Source: Gammaproteobacteria bacterium | GTDB taxonomy: Bacteria > Pseudomonadota > Gammaproteobacteria > Pseudomonadales > Litorivicinaceae | Assembly: GCA_024640985.1 (NCBI GenBank) | Contig: JAHEDY010000005.1 | Location: 19,694-83,693, forward strand | Direction: 5' to 3' | Length of the DNA stretch: 64,000 bases | Shown: in pieces, positions 22,095-31,520 of the stretch | Position numbering within the stretch: position 1 is the first letter of the stretch | Layout: every line of letters starts with the position of its first letter | Made by a program: the position numbers and the translations under genes | Notes under the pieces: model-generated | What the model saw: only the letters and a program-made list of their open reading frames with translations | What the model was told of the DNA's origin: nothing | Database searches by the model: none

Positions 22095-22792
22095 TGCAAG
22101 GCTTGCCACCACAGGAGTCGCGAAAGATTCTGGATGCGATGGGTATTCCAGTGGTGGTGTTGCGTGATCGTCAACCTGATGCAATGACTGATGATCACCC
22201 GACCCCTGCTGCGAGCTCCTCAATGCCTCAGATGGCCTCTGAACTGGTCAAGCAATTCGTCTCTGAGACAGTAGTAGAGATCAATCCGATTGATCCTGAG
22301 GCTCCTGCATCAAACCCTCCGGTTGAATCCACCGTACCTTCTGAGCCAGTTGAGACTGAGGCTGCTTCTAATGCAAAGCCAATTCAATTTACCTTGGTCA
22401 GTGCGGTTTCAGATGACACTTTATTAGCGTGTGAACTCCCTGAGTGGGCTGGTGGCTTACTCGAAGGGCGTCTCACAGGCCTGTGCTCAGATTTAATGCG
22501 TGCGTTGTCACCGATATCTCAAGAGAGTGATTGGCAATATTTTCATTGGCCGATCGCTGGTATTAAAGATCAAAGCGAGTCGGCCGCGATCGAAGCCTTG
22601 GATGCTTGGTTACATCGACGATGGGCAGAAACGACAGCGCAAGATCCGACCATTGTCTTGGCGGTATCGCAGTTGGATCTCTCATCGATTTTTGCCGATG
22701 CTCTGATTCTCCCGACGCTTGATGAGCTTGCTGTTTCAGCGGATCGGAAACGGCACGCTTGGCATGTGATTCAAGAGTCTCGACGTGCCTGA
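22094..22792 (+). CDS. HolD-like (DNA polymerase III psi subunit) candidate
   Basis: N-terminal ESRKILDAMGIPVVVLRDR and C-terminal LPTLDELAVSADRKRHAWHVIQ resemble the psi pattern; immediately upstream of rimI as in other gammaproteobacteria; middle is low-complexity. Confidence 0.55.
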   Translation: MQGLPPQESRKILDAMGIPVVVLRDRQPDAMTDDHPTPAASSSMPQMASELVKQFVSETVVEINPIDPEAPASNPPVESTVPSEPVETEAASNAKPIQFTLVSAVSDDTLLACELPEWAGGLLEGRLTGLCSDLMRALSPISQESDWQYFHWPIAGIKDQSESAAIEALDAWLHRRWAETTAQDPTIVLAVSQLDLSSIFADALILPTLDELAVSADRKRHAWHVIQESRRA

Positions 22793-23255
22793 CTCGCTGA
22801 CGTTTCGATTGATGCAAGAGTTGGATCTCGACGCAGTCTGTGCATTAGAAGCTCGCGCCTATGAGTTTCCGTGGTCGAGAGCCATTATTGGCGGATGTAC
22901 CACAGTTCCATACCGGATTTGGCTCGGCACGCGCGCAGGTGAGACAGTTCATGTGTGTCAGGCGTTTCTCTCGATTACGCTTGATGAAGCACATATTTTA
23001 AACGTGTCTGTGGAGCCAAGCCTGCAAGGGAATGGATTGGGGAGCCAAATGCTCGTCCATTTGATTGAAGATGCCAGGGAGCAGGGTGCACGTCAGATGT
23101 TCTTGGAAGTCCGTGAGTCGAATCCAGCAGCCATTCAGATGTACATGAACCACGGGTTTAATGAAGTGGGGCGACGGCGGCATTATTATCCGACAGCCAC
23201 AGGGCGAGAAGACGCCCTGGTGTTTGGATTGCAGTTACGATTTGATCAAATCTGA
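22785..23255 (+). CDS. rimI: Ribosomal protein S18 alanine N-acetyltransferase
   Basis: 156 aa GNAT: ILNVSVEPSLQGNGLGSQMLVHLIEDAREQGARQMFLEVRESNPAAIQMYMNHGFNEVGRRRHYY. Confidence 0.93.
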   Translation: MPDSLTFRLMQELDLDAVCALEARAYEFPWSRAIIGGCTTVPYRIWLGTRAGETVHVCQAFLSITLDEAHILNVSVEPSLQGNGLGSQMLVHLIEDAREQGARQMFLEVRESNPAAIQMYMNHGFNEVGRRRHYYPTATGREDALVFGLQLRFDQI

Positions 23256-25112
23256 GTATTTCGTTTTTGCTTGGTCGAGCGGCAGGCTATGGCCAAACCC
23301 AGGGACCGAGACTGACGTGGCGGTCATTTCTAAATCAGATCCGTCGACGATGTTCTCGCCATAATGGTAGAGGATCTCGATGGTGCCCCGATCTATCTCA
23401 TGACGATATCTTTCCTGCCTTGCTCGAACTTCGTCTGAGCCTGCGATCTGGATTGGGCCATGGCGTGACTGAAGCAGTGTCGCAGTTGCTTCGGGAGATA
23501 ACACAGCGGCAGTTGCGTTATTACCGCCAAATCCTTTGGCATTAATGAGCGCAGCCGAGAGTGTTTGCTCACGAGAATGTAAGACAAACTCGAGCCCCTG
23601 TTGAATGACATCAGGGGCTAATGTCTCGGTTGTTTGGATGCCGGGCGCAATTTGTGATGCAAAAGCACCTAGGCTGACCGCCAGCTGATCACCTCCGGCG
23701 GTTCCTTGAGAATGCCCAAGTTGACTCTTAACGGCACTGACCATCCACCGATCAATGCCAAAAGCTTGAGCCACGCGTGAGAGAACATCGGACTCAGTCA
23801 CCCGGTTTTGAGGTGTACTGGTGCCATGTGCTTGCACCAAGGTTTCATGCGCGAGCACATCCTGCCCCAATAAATCACGAATACTGGCGGCTGCCTGGGC
23901 GAGGGTTAGATAGTTACCCGCACCTGGGGCTGAAATGCTCCGCTTGCCGCCATCGGCGTGGCTCGCCACGGTCGGTACTGAACCATAAATGGTTGCGCCT
24001 AATTCCAGAGCCAACTGGTCATCCATCAAGATGACATACTGACTGGATTCACCTATGGTGAAACCGCAATTGAGACCAAAAGGCCGGCTGGTGCGTCGGT
24101 AGTTCGGGGTTTCGGTGTCACCGAGTCCATCGAGCTCTCGAAGACCTTGGTCTTCAGCGAGGGCGCCCATCGCACGAAAGCCTTCGATGACTTCTGGCGT
24201 AATTGGGCAGTCAGCACCACCGACGATCGCGACTTTATAGCGTCCTTCTTGAATTCCATCGACTGCATTGTGGAGGTTGTAGAGGAAGCTAGCGCAGGCC
24301 CCCATGCTCGCTCCCGAGCGTCCAAGACTCCCAAGTACGTACGCGTTACTGAAATCGGCGGGCATCTGCGGATAACCAAGCGGTAGTTGTTTTGAAGTGG
24401 TTCGTTTGCCGAGCAATGCACTTTTCAGCATCCCCCCAAAACCTGATTCATCCATCTGTCCGATAGATGATCCGGCAAAGACAGCAACTTGGTTTGGCGC
24501 AATGTGATGTTTGATGTGATGCCACTGAAGCCCGGAGCTAAGCCAGCAGTCGGATAAGGCGAACAATGCTAACTGGAGCGTTCGCGGGTGATTGCGTGAC
24601 GGATAAAACATATCTGGCCGAAATCCTGTCGGTGCCATTCCGGCCGCTTGGACGGATAGTTTTCGCGTACAAGGTTTCAACACATCTCCAGGTTCGATGA
24701 CATATTCCGTCAGGCGGCCTTCTTTGCGACCGATACTCCAACCGATCGGTAAAGGATTTGGTATCTGAAGTGGTCCCAGCCAGATGGATGACGCTTCTTT
24801 CGTGTGGCCAAGACGATTGAGAGCTACTGCATCAGGATTAAACCAGTCGGGATGAATTCGACGGATCAGTGTATTCTCAAGGACATGTCGAGCTTGCGCT
24901 TCGTTCATTGAGATGTCGGGACCTAGACCAATGAGTGCTCCAATCTGATCAACGGTTCGAGCTGTCTCAGATGGTGTGAGGGCATCCATGATCAGACGTC
25001 TGAATGCTTGATGATCTGAGCTTCGGCCGGCAGCGTTGATGCCGCCAAACCCGACGATAAGTGGTAATGCAGTCACTGTATTATCCGCGATTGAAAGGAC
25101 GTAATGTAACAA
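23235..25112 (-). CDS. fabY: Beta-ketoacyl-ACP synthase (FabY-like long KAS)
   Basis: 625 aa; KAS domain with catalytic-site region GASMGACASFLYNLHNA, C-terminal HGTSTPQNRVTESD and KSQLGHSQGTAGG; length and N-terminal extension match FabY. Confidence 0.8.
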   Translation of the reverse strand: MLHYVLSIADNTVTALPLIVGFGGINAAGRSSDHQAFRRLIMDALTPSETARTVDQIGALIGLGPDISMNEAQARHVLENTLIRRIHPDWFNPDAVALNRLGHTKEASSIWLGPLQIPNPLPIGWSIGRKEGRLTEYVIEPGDVLKPCTRKLSVQAAGMAPTGFRPDMFYPSRNHPRTLQLALFALSDCWLSSGLQWHHIKHHIAPNQVAVFAGSSIGQMDESGFGGMLKSALLGKRTTSKQLPLGYPQMPADFSNAYVLGSLGRSGASMGACASFLYNLHNAVDGIQEGRYKVAIVGGADCPITPEVIEGFRAMGALAEDQGLRELDGLGDTETPNYRRTSRPFGLNCGFTIGESSQYVILMDDQLALELGATIYGSVPTVASHADGGKRSISAPGAGNYLTLAQAAASIRDLLGQDVLAHETLVQAHGTSTPQNRVTESDVLSRVAQAFGIDRWMVSAVKSQLGHSQGTAGGDQLAVSLGAFASQIAPGIQTTETLAPDVIQQGLEFVLHSREQTLSAALINAKGFGGNNATAAVLSPEATATLLQSRHGPIQIAGSDEVRARQERYRHEIDRGTIEILYHYGENIVDGSDLEMTATSVSVPGFGHSLPLDQAKTKYSDLIKS

Positions 25113-25131
25113 GATGAGGCCTTGTTGTGCT

Positions 25132-25659
25132 ATGCAGAATCACCGCTTTTCTGATGCTTTATGGATTCCGAGTCCACATTTTGACGAAAGACCCGATTCA
25201 TCGATCTCTTTGATCGTGATTCATGCCATTTCTTTGCCCCCTGGATTATTCAATCCGCTGCCGGTGTTGGCGTTCTTCCAAGGGACCTTAAATCATGAGA
25301 TGGATGCCTATTTCGAGGCGATCAAAACCGTGCGTGTTTCCTCGCACTTGGTAATTGGTCGTGACGGCGCGATGTATCAGCCAGTTGCCTTTGATCAGCG
25401 AGCCTGGCATGCCGGTGAGTCGAGTTTTTCAGGGCAATCGGGGTGCAATGATTTCAGTATCGGTATTGAGTTAATTGGCGCAGAAGAGGGTCCATTCACC
25501 GATGCGCAGTATCGGGTATTAGCGACGGTTTGCCAGAGGCTCTGCCAGACTTACGATATTCCTGTTGACCAGATCGTTGGGCACCGTGACATCGCCCCTG
25601 GTCGAAAAGTTGATCCAGGAGCCGATTTTGACTACGGGAGGATTCGGCCGACGATTTAA
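25132..25659 (+). CDS. ampD: 1,6-anhydro-N-acetylmuramoyl-L-alanine amidase AmpD
   Basis: Zinc amidase: VIHAISLPPG, HLVIGRDGAMYQPVAFDQRAWHAGES, VGHRDIAPGRKVDPG; start approximate. Confidence 0.93.
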   Translation: MQNHRFSDALWIPSPHFDERPDSSISLIVIHAISLPPGLFNPLPVLAFFQGTLNHEMDAYFEAIKTVRVSSHLVIGRDGAMYQPVAFDQRAWHAGESSFSGQSGCNDFSIGIELIGAEEGPFTDAQYRVLATVCQRLCQTYDIPVDQIVGHRDIAPGRKVDPGADFDYGRIRPTI

Positions 25660-26549
25660 AACGGTGGTGCGAGAGCCAGAGCCAGTGGCATCCAGACAAT
25701 CGCGCCGATATTGCCGATCAACACAATTGAAGCCACACGTGTCGGTTCCTGATTGTATCGTTCTGCAATCATGTAATTGAGTACCCCCGGTGGAAGCGCT
25801 GCGAAGACCAAAAACACACTCCACTGCAGTGGATCCAGTTGCAGTAGCGGCTGCAGGGCAAAGGCAATGCCGAGCCCTAAGACCGGGCAGAGGATTGCTG
25901 CGAATAATCCAGTCCCAAAGTCGTTGGTACTCACATCTTGCATGCGAACACCCAACGCAAAGAGGACCAGGGGAATGACAATTTGACCGAGCATATCGAG
26001 AGGGATTAGTGCGATTTCAGGAATGTGTGTGTGGGTAAAGCCGACGAACAATCCAGCAAAGGTCGCCAGGATTGTTGGGATCGATAATGCGTTCAGCACT
26101 TTGGCGCGGCGGTCGAGGATGTAAAAGCCCAGCGTAAAATGTAAAAACATAGAAATGATAAAGATCACAATCATTGCGGGCATTGCTGCTTCACCGAAGG
26201 CTAACAGCACGAGAGGCAGAGCTAAATTTCCAGTGTTGGTAAACATCATGGGTGGAATCAATGTTTTGGGCTGGATACCTGTGAGCTTGCAGATTGGCCA
26301 AGTCAGAACCGCAGACCCGAGAATGATGCCGAGGGTACCTATCGTCAGTGGAAGATAGTCTGTGAGATCGACTGACTTCGATGCCAAGACCGAAAAAATC
26401 AACATGGGTACGAAAAGTTCCATATTGACTTGGTTGATGGTCGACATGTTGGGTTTGCGCCAACGACCATAAAGATAGCCGATCATGACGACAATCAATA
26501 CCGGAATGACACTCCCGAGAATACGATCAAGAATGACATCATTAGCCAT
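25656..26549 (-). CDS. AEC family (auxin efflux carrier-like) transporter
   Basis: 297 aa, about ten TM segments, FTNTGNLALPLVLLAFGE motif. Confidence 0.85.
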   Translation of the reverse strand: MANDVILDRILGSVIPVLIVVMIGYLYGRWRKPNMSTINQVNMELFVPMLIFSVLASKSVDLTDYLPLTIGTLGIILGSAVLTWPICKLTGIQPKTLIPPMMFTNTGNLALPLVLLAFGEAAMPAMIVIFIISMFLHFTLGFYILDRRAKVLNALSIPTILATFAGLFVGFTHTHIPEIALIPLDMLGQIVIPLVLFALGVRMQDVSTNDFGTGLFAAILCPVLGLGIAFALQPLLQLDPLQWSVFLVFAALPPGVLNYMIAERYNQEPTRVASIVLIGNIGAIVWMPLALALAPPF

Positions 26550-26610
26550 GTTGCATGAGGTTCCTTAGCAAGCGCCACCAGGCCGCTCGATGACAGTTTG
26601 GAGGTCCAGA

Positions 26611-27768
26611 TTACTTCCGATGGAAGCCGTCGGGAACCATTAAGATCTCTTGGTCGATATCACTCATTCGGGTTCGGCCGCAAAGACCCATGGTGGTATC
26701 GAGTTCTTTATGAATCACTCTGAGTGCATCTGTGACACCTTGTTCGCCATTAGCTCCTAAGCCGTAGGTGTAAGCGCGACCGATCATGGTCCCTTTGGCT
26801 CCGAGTGCAATCGCCTTCAGGACGTCTTGCCCTGAGCGGATTCCACTATCAAACATGACTTCGGTTTGATGGCCCACGGTATCGACGATGTGTGAAAGCA
26901 TCCGAATTGAACTCGACGCACCATCCAGTTGTCGTCCGCCATGGTTTGAGACCACAATCGCATCAGCGCCTAGGTCGGCTGCTTTTTTCGCGTCCTCGGC
27001 ATCTAAGATGCCTTTCAGGATGACCTTGCCGTCCCACATTTCCATCAGTTGCCCGATGCGCTTCCAGTCCAGCGATTGATCAAAAGCCTCCGCGGTCCAG
27101 CTGCTGAGTGATGACGCATCACTAACACCTTTCGCGTGACCAACGATATTGCCGAAGAATCGCCGTTTGGTCCCCAGCATTTCAAGCCCCCAGCTGACTT
27201 TGGTCATCATGTCCGCAATGGATTTGACGGTGAGTTTTGGTGGAGCTGAGAGCCCGTTCTTCAAATCTTTGTGACGCTGCCCAAGCATCTGTAGATCGAC
27301 AGTGATCACTAATGCGGAGCAATTCGCCGCTTTGGCGCGCTCCATGAGTCGACGCATGAAATCATCGTCTTTGAGCGTGTAAACCTGAAACCAAAACGGC
27401 TGATCGGTATGTTCAGCGACATCTTCGATGGAGCAAATTGACATCGTTGAGAGGGTGAATGGGATGCCAAATTTGGCCGCTGCGCGTGCTGCTTTAATTT
27501 CACCGTCAGCGCATTGCATGCCCGTTAATCCAACAGGTGCTAATGCCACTGGCATCGACACATTGTGTCCAATCATTGTGGTTTCGGTAGAGCGACCTTC
27601 CATGTTGACAGCAATTTTTTGGCGAAACCGGAGATCTTGGAAGTCGGTTGTGTTTTCAACAAAGGTTTGCTCTGTCCAGCTGCCGGTTTCCGCATAGTCA
27701 TAGAACATTTTGGGAACACGACGTTTATAAATCTGTTTGAGATCCTCAATGCAGGTGATGACTGTCAT
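26611..27768 (-). CDS. FMN-dependent alpha-hydroxy acid dehydrogenase (LldD-like)
   Basis: 385 aa, FYDYAETGSWTEQT, VVSNHGGRQLDGASSSI, FDSGIRSGQDVLKAIALGAKGTMIGR. Confidence 0.9.
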   Translation of the reverse strand: MTVITCIEDLKQIYKRRVPKMFYDYAETGSWTEQTFVENTTDFQDLRFRQKIAVNMEGRSTETTMIGHNVSMPVALAPVGLTGMQCADGEIKAARAAAKFGIPFTLSTMSICSIEDVAEHTDQPFWFQVYTLKDDDFMRRLMERAKAANCSALVITVDLQMLGQRHKDLKNGLSAPPKLTVKSIADMMTKVSWGLEMLGTKRRFFGNIVGHAKGVSDASSLSSWTAEAFDQSLDWKRIGQLMEMWDGKVILKGILDAEDAKKAADLGADAIVVSNHGGRQLDGASSSIRMLSHIVDTVGHQTEVMFDSGIRSGQDVLKAIALGAKGTMIGRAYTYGLGANGEQGVTDALRVIHKELDTTMGLCGRTRMSDIDQEILMVPDGFHRK

Positions 27769-27798
27769 CTGGATGTTCCTTTTCCTTGATGAAAATAA

Positions 27799-27809
27799 TG
27801 GTCTGACCA
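27799..27809. promoter_or_regulatory. PdhR-type operator 1 (TGGTCTGACCA)
   Basis: 11-bp palindrome 31 bp upstream of the LldD-like start; identical to two sites upstream of the PdhR-like gene. Confidence 0.75.
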
Positions 27810-27864
27810 GTGAATCAATTAATGCGTTAAATGATAGATATATTAACGGTTGGTCGATATCTGA

Positions 27865-27875
27865 TGGTCAGACCA
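27865..27875. promoter_or_regulatory. PdhR-type operator 2 (TGGTCAGACCA)
   Basis: 11-bp palindrome, followed by a further TGGTCAG half-site at 27878..27884. Confidence 0.7.
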
Positions 27876-27880
27876 CTTGG

Positions 27881-28081
27881 TCAGTCTTTTTGCTTCGTGG
27901 TTTCTTCCCAAAGATCATAGCAGGCCATTCCAACGACAAAAATCGCGATCAAAGCGAATGGGAGGCCGCCCCAGAATCCTGCGAAACCGGTCGAAATACT
28001 GTGCGATAGACCGAAAATAAAGGTTGCGAACAAGGCAGTGGCGATGAGCCCGAGGATTTGTTTTACGCGTTGTGAAAGCAT
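27881..28081 (-). CDS. Small two-TM protein of unknown function
   Basis: 66 aa, hydrophobic; start codon overlaps amidase stop (TAATG), implying translational coupling. Confidence 0.65.
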   Translation of the reverse strand: MLSQRVKQILGLIATALFATFIFGLSHSISTGFAGFWGGLPFALIAIFVVGMACYDLWEETTKQKD

Positions 28082-29415
28082 TAGCCTTCTCCTTCATCAA
28101 ATAATTCATTCGTCAACCAGTGCGCGGTCCTCAAAAGGCGCGCATCGTCTCTCATGCGTCCGATTAATTGAACGCCGATCGGTAACCCATGTTCTCCCTG
28201 CAGAATCGGAAGATTCAGGGTTGGGAGCCCCGCAAGCGTCCAAACGGTGCAGAAAATAGGATTTCCAGTATGTCCTTCATTCAACAAAGGTGCTTCTCCA
28301 GACGCTGATGGCGAAAGAATGGCATCAAAATCTTCAAAGAAATTGTCGAAGAAAGCAGTCAGCGAGTGTTTGATATCAAGCGCCTCTTGATACTGATCTT
28401 CAGAATACGCTGCGCCTTGCGTCAGCATCGAGCGCAATGTCTCAGACAGTTGATCATGACCAAATAAGCCCATGGTCTCAAATGCAGCCGCGGCTTCTTT
28501 AAGATGAATAATTCGCTGTGACTCGATCAATTGATCAAAGACCGGCGGTGCTTCTAAGACCTCGATGCGCCCTTCAAGTGCTTCGGCAATCTCGCGAAAA
28601 CCTTCGGTGCAGGCGTGTTCCTGCAGGTCTTGGTAGGGAAGTGTGAAAATCGCCAAATTCGGCTGCATCGGTGGATCGGATAAATAACCTTCAACGCAGT
28701 TCGGTCGCGGAGCGGCGATACTGTGTGGATCGCGGCTATCGTGAACCGATAACACATCAACGATCGAGGCGATATCAGCAAGCGATGCTGCGAATACACC
28801 CATCTGATCGAGTGTGGGTGATTGCTCGAAGACTCCTGTTCGGGAAATAATTCCAGCTGAGGGTTTCATCGCGTAGACACCGCAGTAAGACGCTGGACGA
28901 ATGACCGAACCATTGGTTTGCGAGCCAATCGCAATCGGAACTTCTCCGGCTGCCACTGCGGCCGCTGAACCGGCCGATGATCCTCCAGGCGAATGCTCCA
29001 ATGAGTGAGGGTTCTTCGTTCTGGCTGGATGCAAGGCCGCGAATTCGGTGGTCTCAGTTTTCCCAAGAATGACAGCGCCCGCTGCCTCTAATGCGTCAAC
29101 GAGCGCGGCGTTTCTTTCAGACACCTGTCCCATCAGCGGAGATCCGCAGCCATGCGGCATTCCTTTAACCTCAATGATATCTTTGAGGCCAATGGGACAG
29201 CCATGTAAAGCCCCCATCGCGCTGCCGTCTTTTCGCAACCAATCCATAGCATCGGCGCGCTCCAGTGCACGATCACGGTCAATATAAGACCAAGCTCCAA
29301 TCGCGTCTGGTGAATCAATTTGCGAGAGACAGTGTTCGGTCCATTGCCGAGTGGTCAATTGACCGTCAGCAATGGCTACGACTGTCTCTGCGACTGTTTG
29401 CGTTGAGTCGGGCAC
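28081..29415 (-). CDS. Amidase signature family protein
   Basis: 444 aa; HGCPIGLKDII, GGSSAGSAAAVAAGEVPIAIGSQTNGSVIRPASYCGV; GTG start overlapping dctM stop. Confidence 0.9.
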   Translation of the reverse strand: MPDSTQTVAETVVAIADGQLTTRQWTEHCLSQIDSPDAIGAWSYIDRDRALERADAMDWLRKDGSAMGALHGCPIGLKDIIEVKGMPHGCGSPLMGQVSERNAALVDALEAAGAVILGKTETTEFAALHPARTKNPHSLEHSPGGSSAGSAAAVAAGEVPIAIGSQTNGSVIRPASYCGVYAMKPSAGIISRTGVFEQSPTLDQMGVFAASLADIASIVDVLSVHDSRDPHSIAAPRPNCVEGYLSDPPMQPNLAIFTLPYQDLQEHACTEGFREIAEALEGRIEVLEAPPVFDQLIESQRIIHLKEAAAAFETMGLFGHDQLSETLRSMLTQGAAYSEDQYQEALDIKHSLTAFFDNFFEDFDAILSPSASGEAPLLNEGHTGNPIFCTVWTLAGLPTLNLPILQGEHGLPIGVQLIGRMRDDARLLRTAHWLTNELFDEGEG

Positions 29416-30776
29416 TATGGGATGTACTCGCCAAAGAGATAGTCAGGCAACCACAACGCGATTCCTGGGAATTGGTACAAGAGCACCATGCTGAATAGCA
29501 CAATTCCCAGATACGGCAATAACCCTTTAAAGATCTCTACCAACTCAATCTGATTTTTCAAGACCCCTTTCAGGTAGTAAGCAGACATCGCCATCGGCGG
29601 TGTCAGGAAGGAGGTCTGAAGGTTGAGTGCGACTAGCATTGCAAAGAAATATGGGTTAACTCCGAAAGTGTCGAGCATCGGCAAAAAGATTGGGACGAAG
29701 ATGATCAGAATTTCTGACCACTCAAGAGGCCAACCCAAGACGAAGATGATGGTCTGAACCATGACGAGGAATTGCCAAGGAGCCAAATCCATCCCGAGAA
29801 CCCAATGCTCGATCACATCGTGTCCTCCAAGGTACGAGAATATCGATGCGAACGTCCAAGAACCAACGAATAACCAACAAACCATGGCTGTCGCTTTGGC
29901 ACACAGGAACACACTCTCCTGAATTTTTTTCCAAGTCAGCGCCCTGTAAAAAGCAGCAAGGATCATCGATCCGAGCGCACCCATCGCGGCCGCTTCAGCC
30001 GGGGTCGCTAATCCACCAAGTATCGAACCCAGTACCGTGACAATCAAAATAGTCAGCGGTAAAAATGACACCAGAAGATCTTTATAAATCTGCGCTTTTG
30101 GCGGGATATCTTCTGCGAGTGGTTTTGGTGCAATCGAAGGATTAAGTGTTGCCCGCGTAATGGCATAAACGATGTATAAGCCGGCGAGGATGAGGCCGGG
30201 GAACATCGCTGCTGCGTATAACCGTAACGGTGACAATTCAGCAATTGCAGCGTAAACGATCAACATGATGGATGGCGGAATGAGGATTCCCAGGGTTCCA
30301 CCAGCACAGATCACGCCGGCAGCAAACTTCTTGTCATAGTTCGCTTTGGCCATGGCGGGGTAGGCGAGAAGGCCCATCAACGTCACAACCGCGCCCACGA
30401 TACCCGATGCTGTTGAAAATACAGCGCAGGTAATTAATGCAGAAACGGCCATTGATCCTGGGAGGTTGTGCGCGGCCATTTGTAACGATCGGAAGAGACG
30501 TCCAACAATATCGGCGCGTTCGACCACATACCCCATAAACAGGAATAGTGGGATGGCGACTAATGTGTCACTTTCCATGACCGAGTAAGTGTTTTGGTTC
30601 AGCAGGTAGAAAATTTGGTTATCAAAAATATCGCTGAATGTTTGAGGGCTGCTGTAGTAGGCGTAATAGCCAAATCCAACACCCATCGCAATCAGAGTGA
30701 ACGCGATTGGGAAGCCAAGTAGCACCAATACGATAAATAGGCATAACATTAAAATCGCGACTTCAGGGTTGCTCAT
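29415..30776 (-). CDS. dctM: TRAP transporter large permease (DctM)
   Basis: Start set at MSNPEVAILMLCLFIVLVLLGFPIAFTLI; multi-TM, AGGTLGILIPPSIMLIVYA motif. Confidence 0.93.
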   Translation of the reverse strand: MSNPEVAILMLCLFIVLVLLGFPIAFTLIAMGVGFGYYAYYSSPQTFSDIFDNQIFYLLNQNTYSVMESDTLVAIPLFLFMGYVVERADIVGRLFRSLQMAAHNLPGSMAVSALITCAVFSTASGIVGAVVTLMGLLAYPAMAKANYDKKFAAGVICAGGTLGILIPPSIMLIVYAAIAELSPLRLYAAAMFPGLILAGLYIVYAITRATLNPSIAPKPLAEDIPPKAQIYKDLLVSFLPLTILIVTVLGSILGGLATPAEAAAMGALGSMILAAFYRALTWKKIQESVFLCAKATAMVCWLFVGSWTFASIFSYLGGHDVIEHWVLGMDLAPWQFLVMVQTIIFVLGWPLEWSEILIIFVPIFLPMLDTFGVNPYFFAMLVALNLQTSFLTPPMAMSAYYLKGVLKNQIELVEIFKGLLPYLGIVLFSMVLLYQFPGIALWLPDYLFGEYIP

Positions 30777-31351
30777 GCTTGCACTTCCTTCTTCTCTGCT
30801 TCTTCCATCAGCAATTGCTCTGTCTCTTTCACATCGCTTAAGCGCGCCATCCACTCGTTATCTTTGATCGCTCGGATGCAACGGCAGATCTCGGCAAGGC
30901 CCTGAAGGATGAGTAAGAATCCAGCGACAGGGATGAGTGTTTTGAAGAAATAAATTTGGATTCGAGCTGGGCTATTCCAACTCACTTCTTTGTAGCGCCA
31001 ACTGTCGGCCGCGACCTCTGTGCCAAACCAAAACAAAGCGAGCATGCCTGGAAAGAAGAACGTCACGTAAAGCACAAGGTCAATCTTGCCTTGCGTCTTT
31101 GGTTTCAATAATCGATATAAGAAATCACCGCGGACATGGGCGTCTTGAGCGAGCGCGTAAGGCCCTGCCATTAAGAAAAGTGCCCCGTACATCTGGATCA
31201 TCATGTCCATTGACCATACAGTCGGAGCGTTCAGCACGTAACGAACAAACACCTCATATGACACCGAGAGTGTCAAAATTAAGATACACCAGCCAAAGGC
31301 ACGCCCTACCCAGACGTTTAACCCTTCAATGGTATAGACAAATCGTTCCAC
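30773..31351 (-). CDS. dctQ: TRAP transporter small permease (DctQ)
   Basis: Four TM segments; proposed GTG start at 31351 preceded by GGAGA SD rather than the upstream ATG at 31444. Confidence 0.85.
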   Translation of the reverse strand: MERFVYTIEGLNVWVGRAFGWCILILTLSVSYEVFVRYVLNAPTVWSMDMMIQMYGALFLMAGPYALAQDAHVRGDFLYRLLKPKTQGKIDLVLYVTFFFPGMLALFWFGTEVAADSWRYKEVSWNSPARIQIYFFKTLIPVAGFLLILQGLAEICRCIRAIKDNEWMARLSDVKETEQLLMEEAEKKEVQA

Positions 31352-31470
31352 GATTGTTTCTCCACAATAAGATTCACAGTGTGCATTTAATTGCCTTACA
31401 ACAGTGTGTTGTAAGGATTCGGGCTCCAGTCCACCCAAGGGCACTGACTTTGATGTGCCACTTAGAAACT

Positions 31471-31502
31471 AAAAATCCCGGAGCGCTTGAGCGCCCCAGG
31501 AT
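31471..31502 (-). terminator. Intergenic terminator/attenuator between dctP and dctQ
   Basis: Minus strand ATCCTGGGGCGCT CA AGCGCTCCGGGAT TTTT: long GC stem followed by a U run. Confidence 0.75.
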
Positions 31503-31520
31503 CGTAAATCACCGTTCGGA

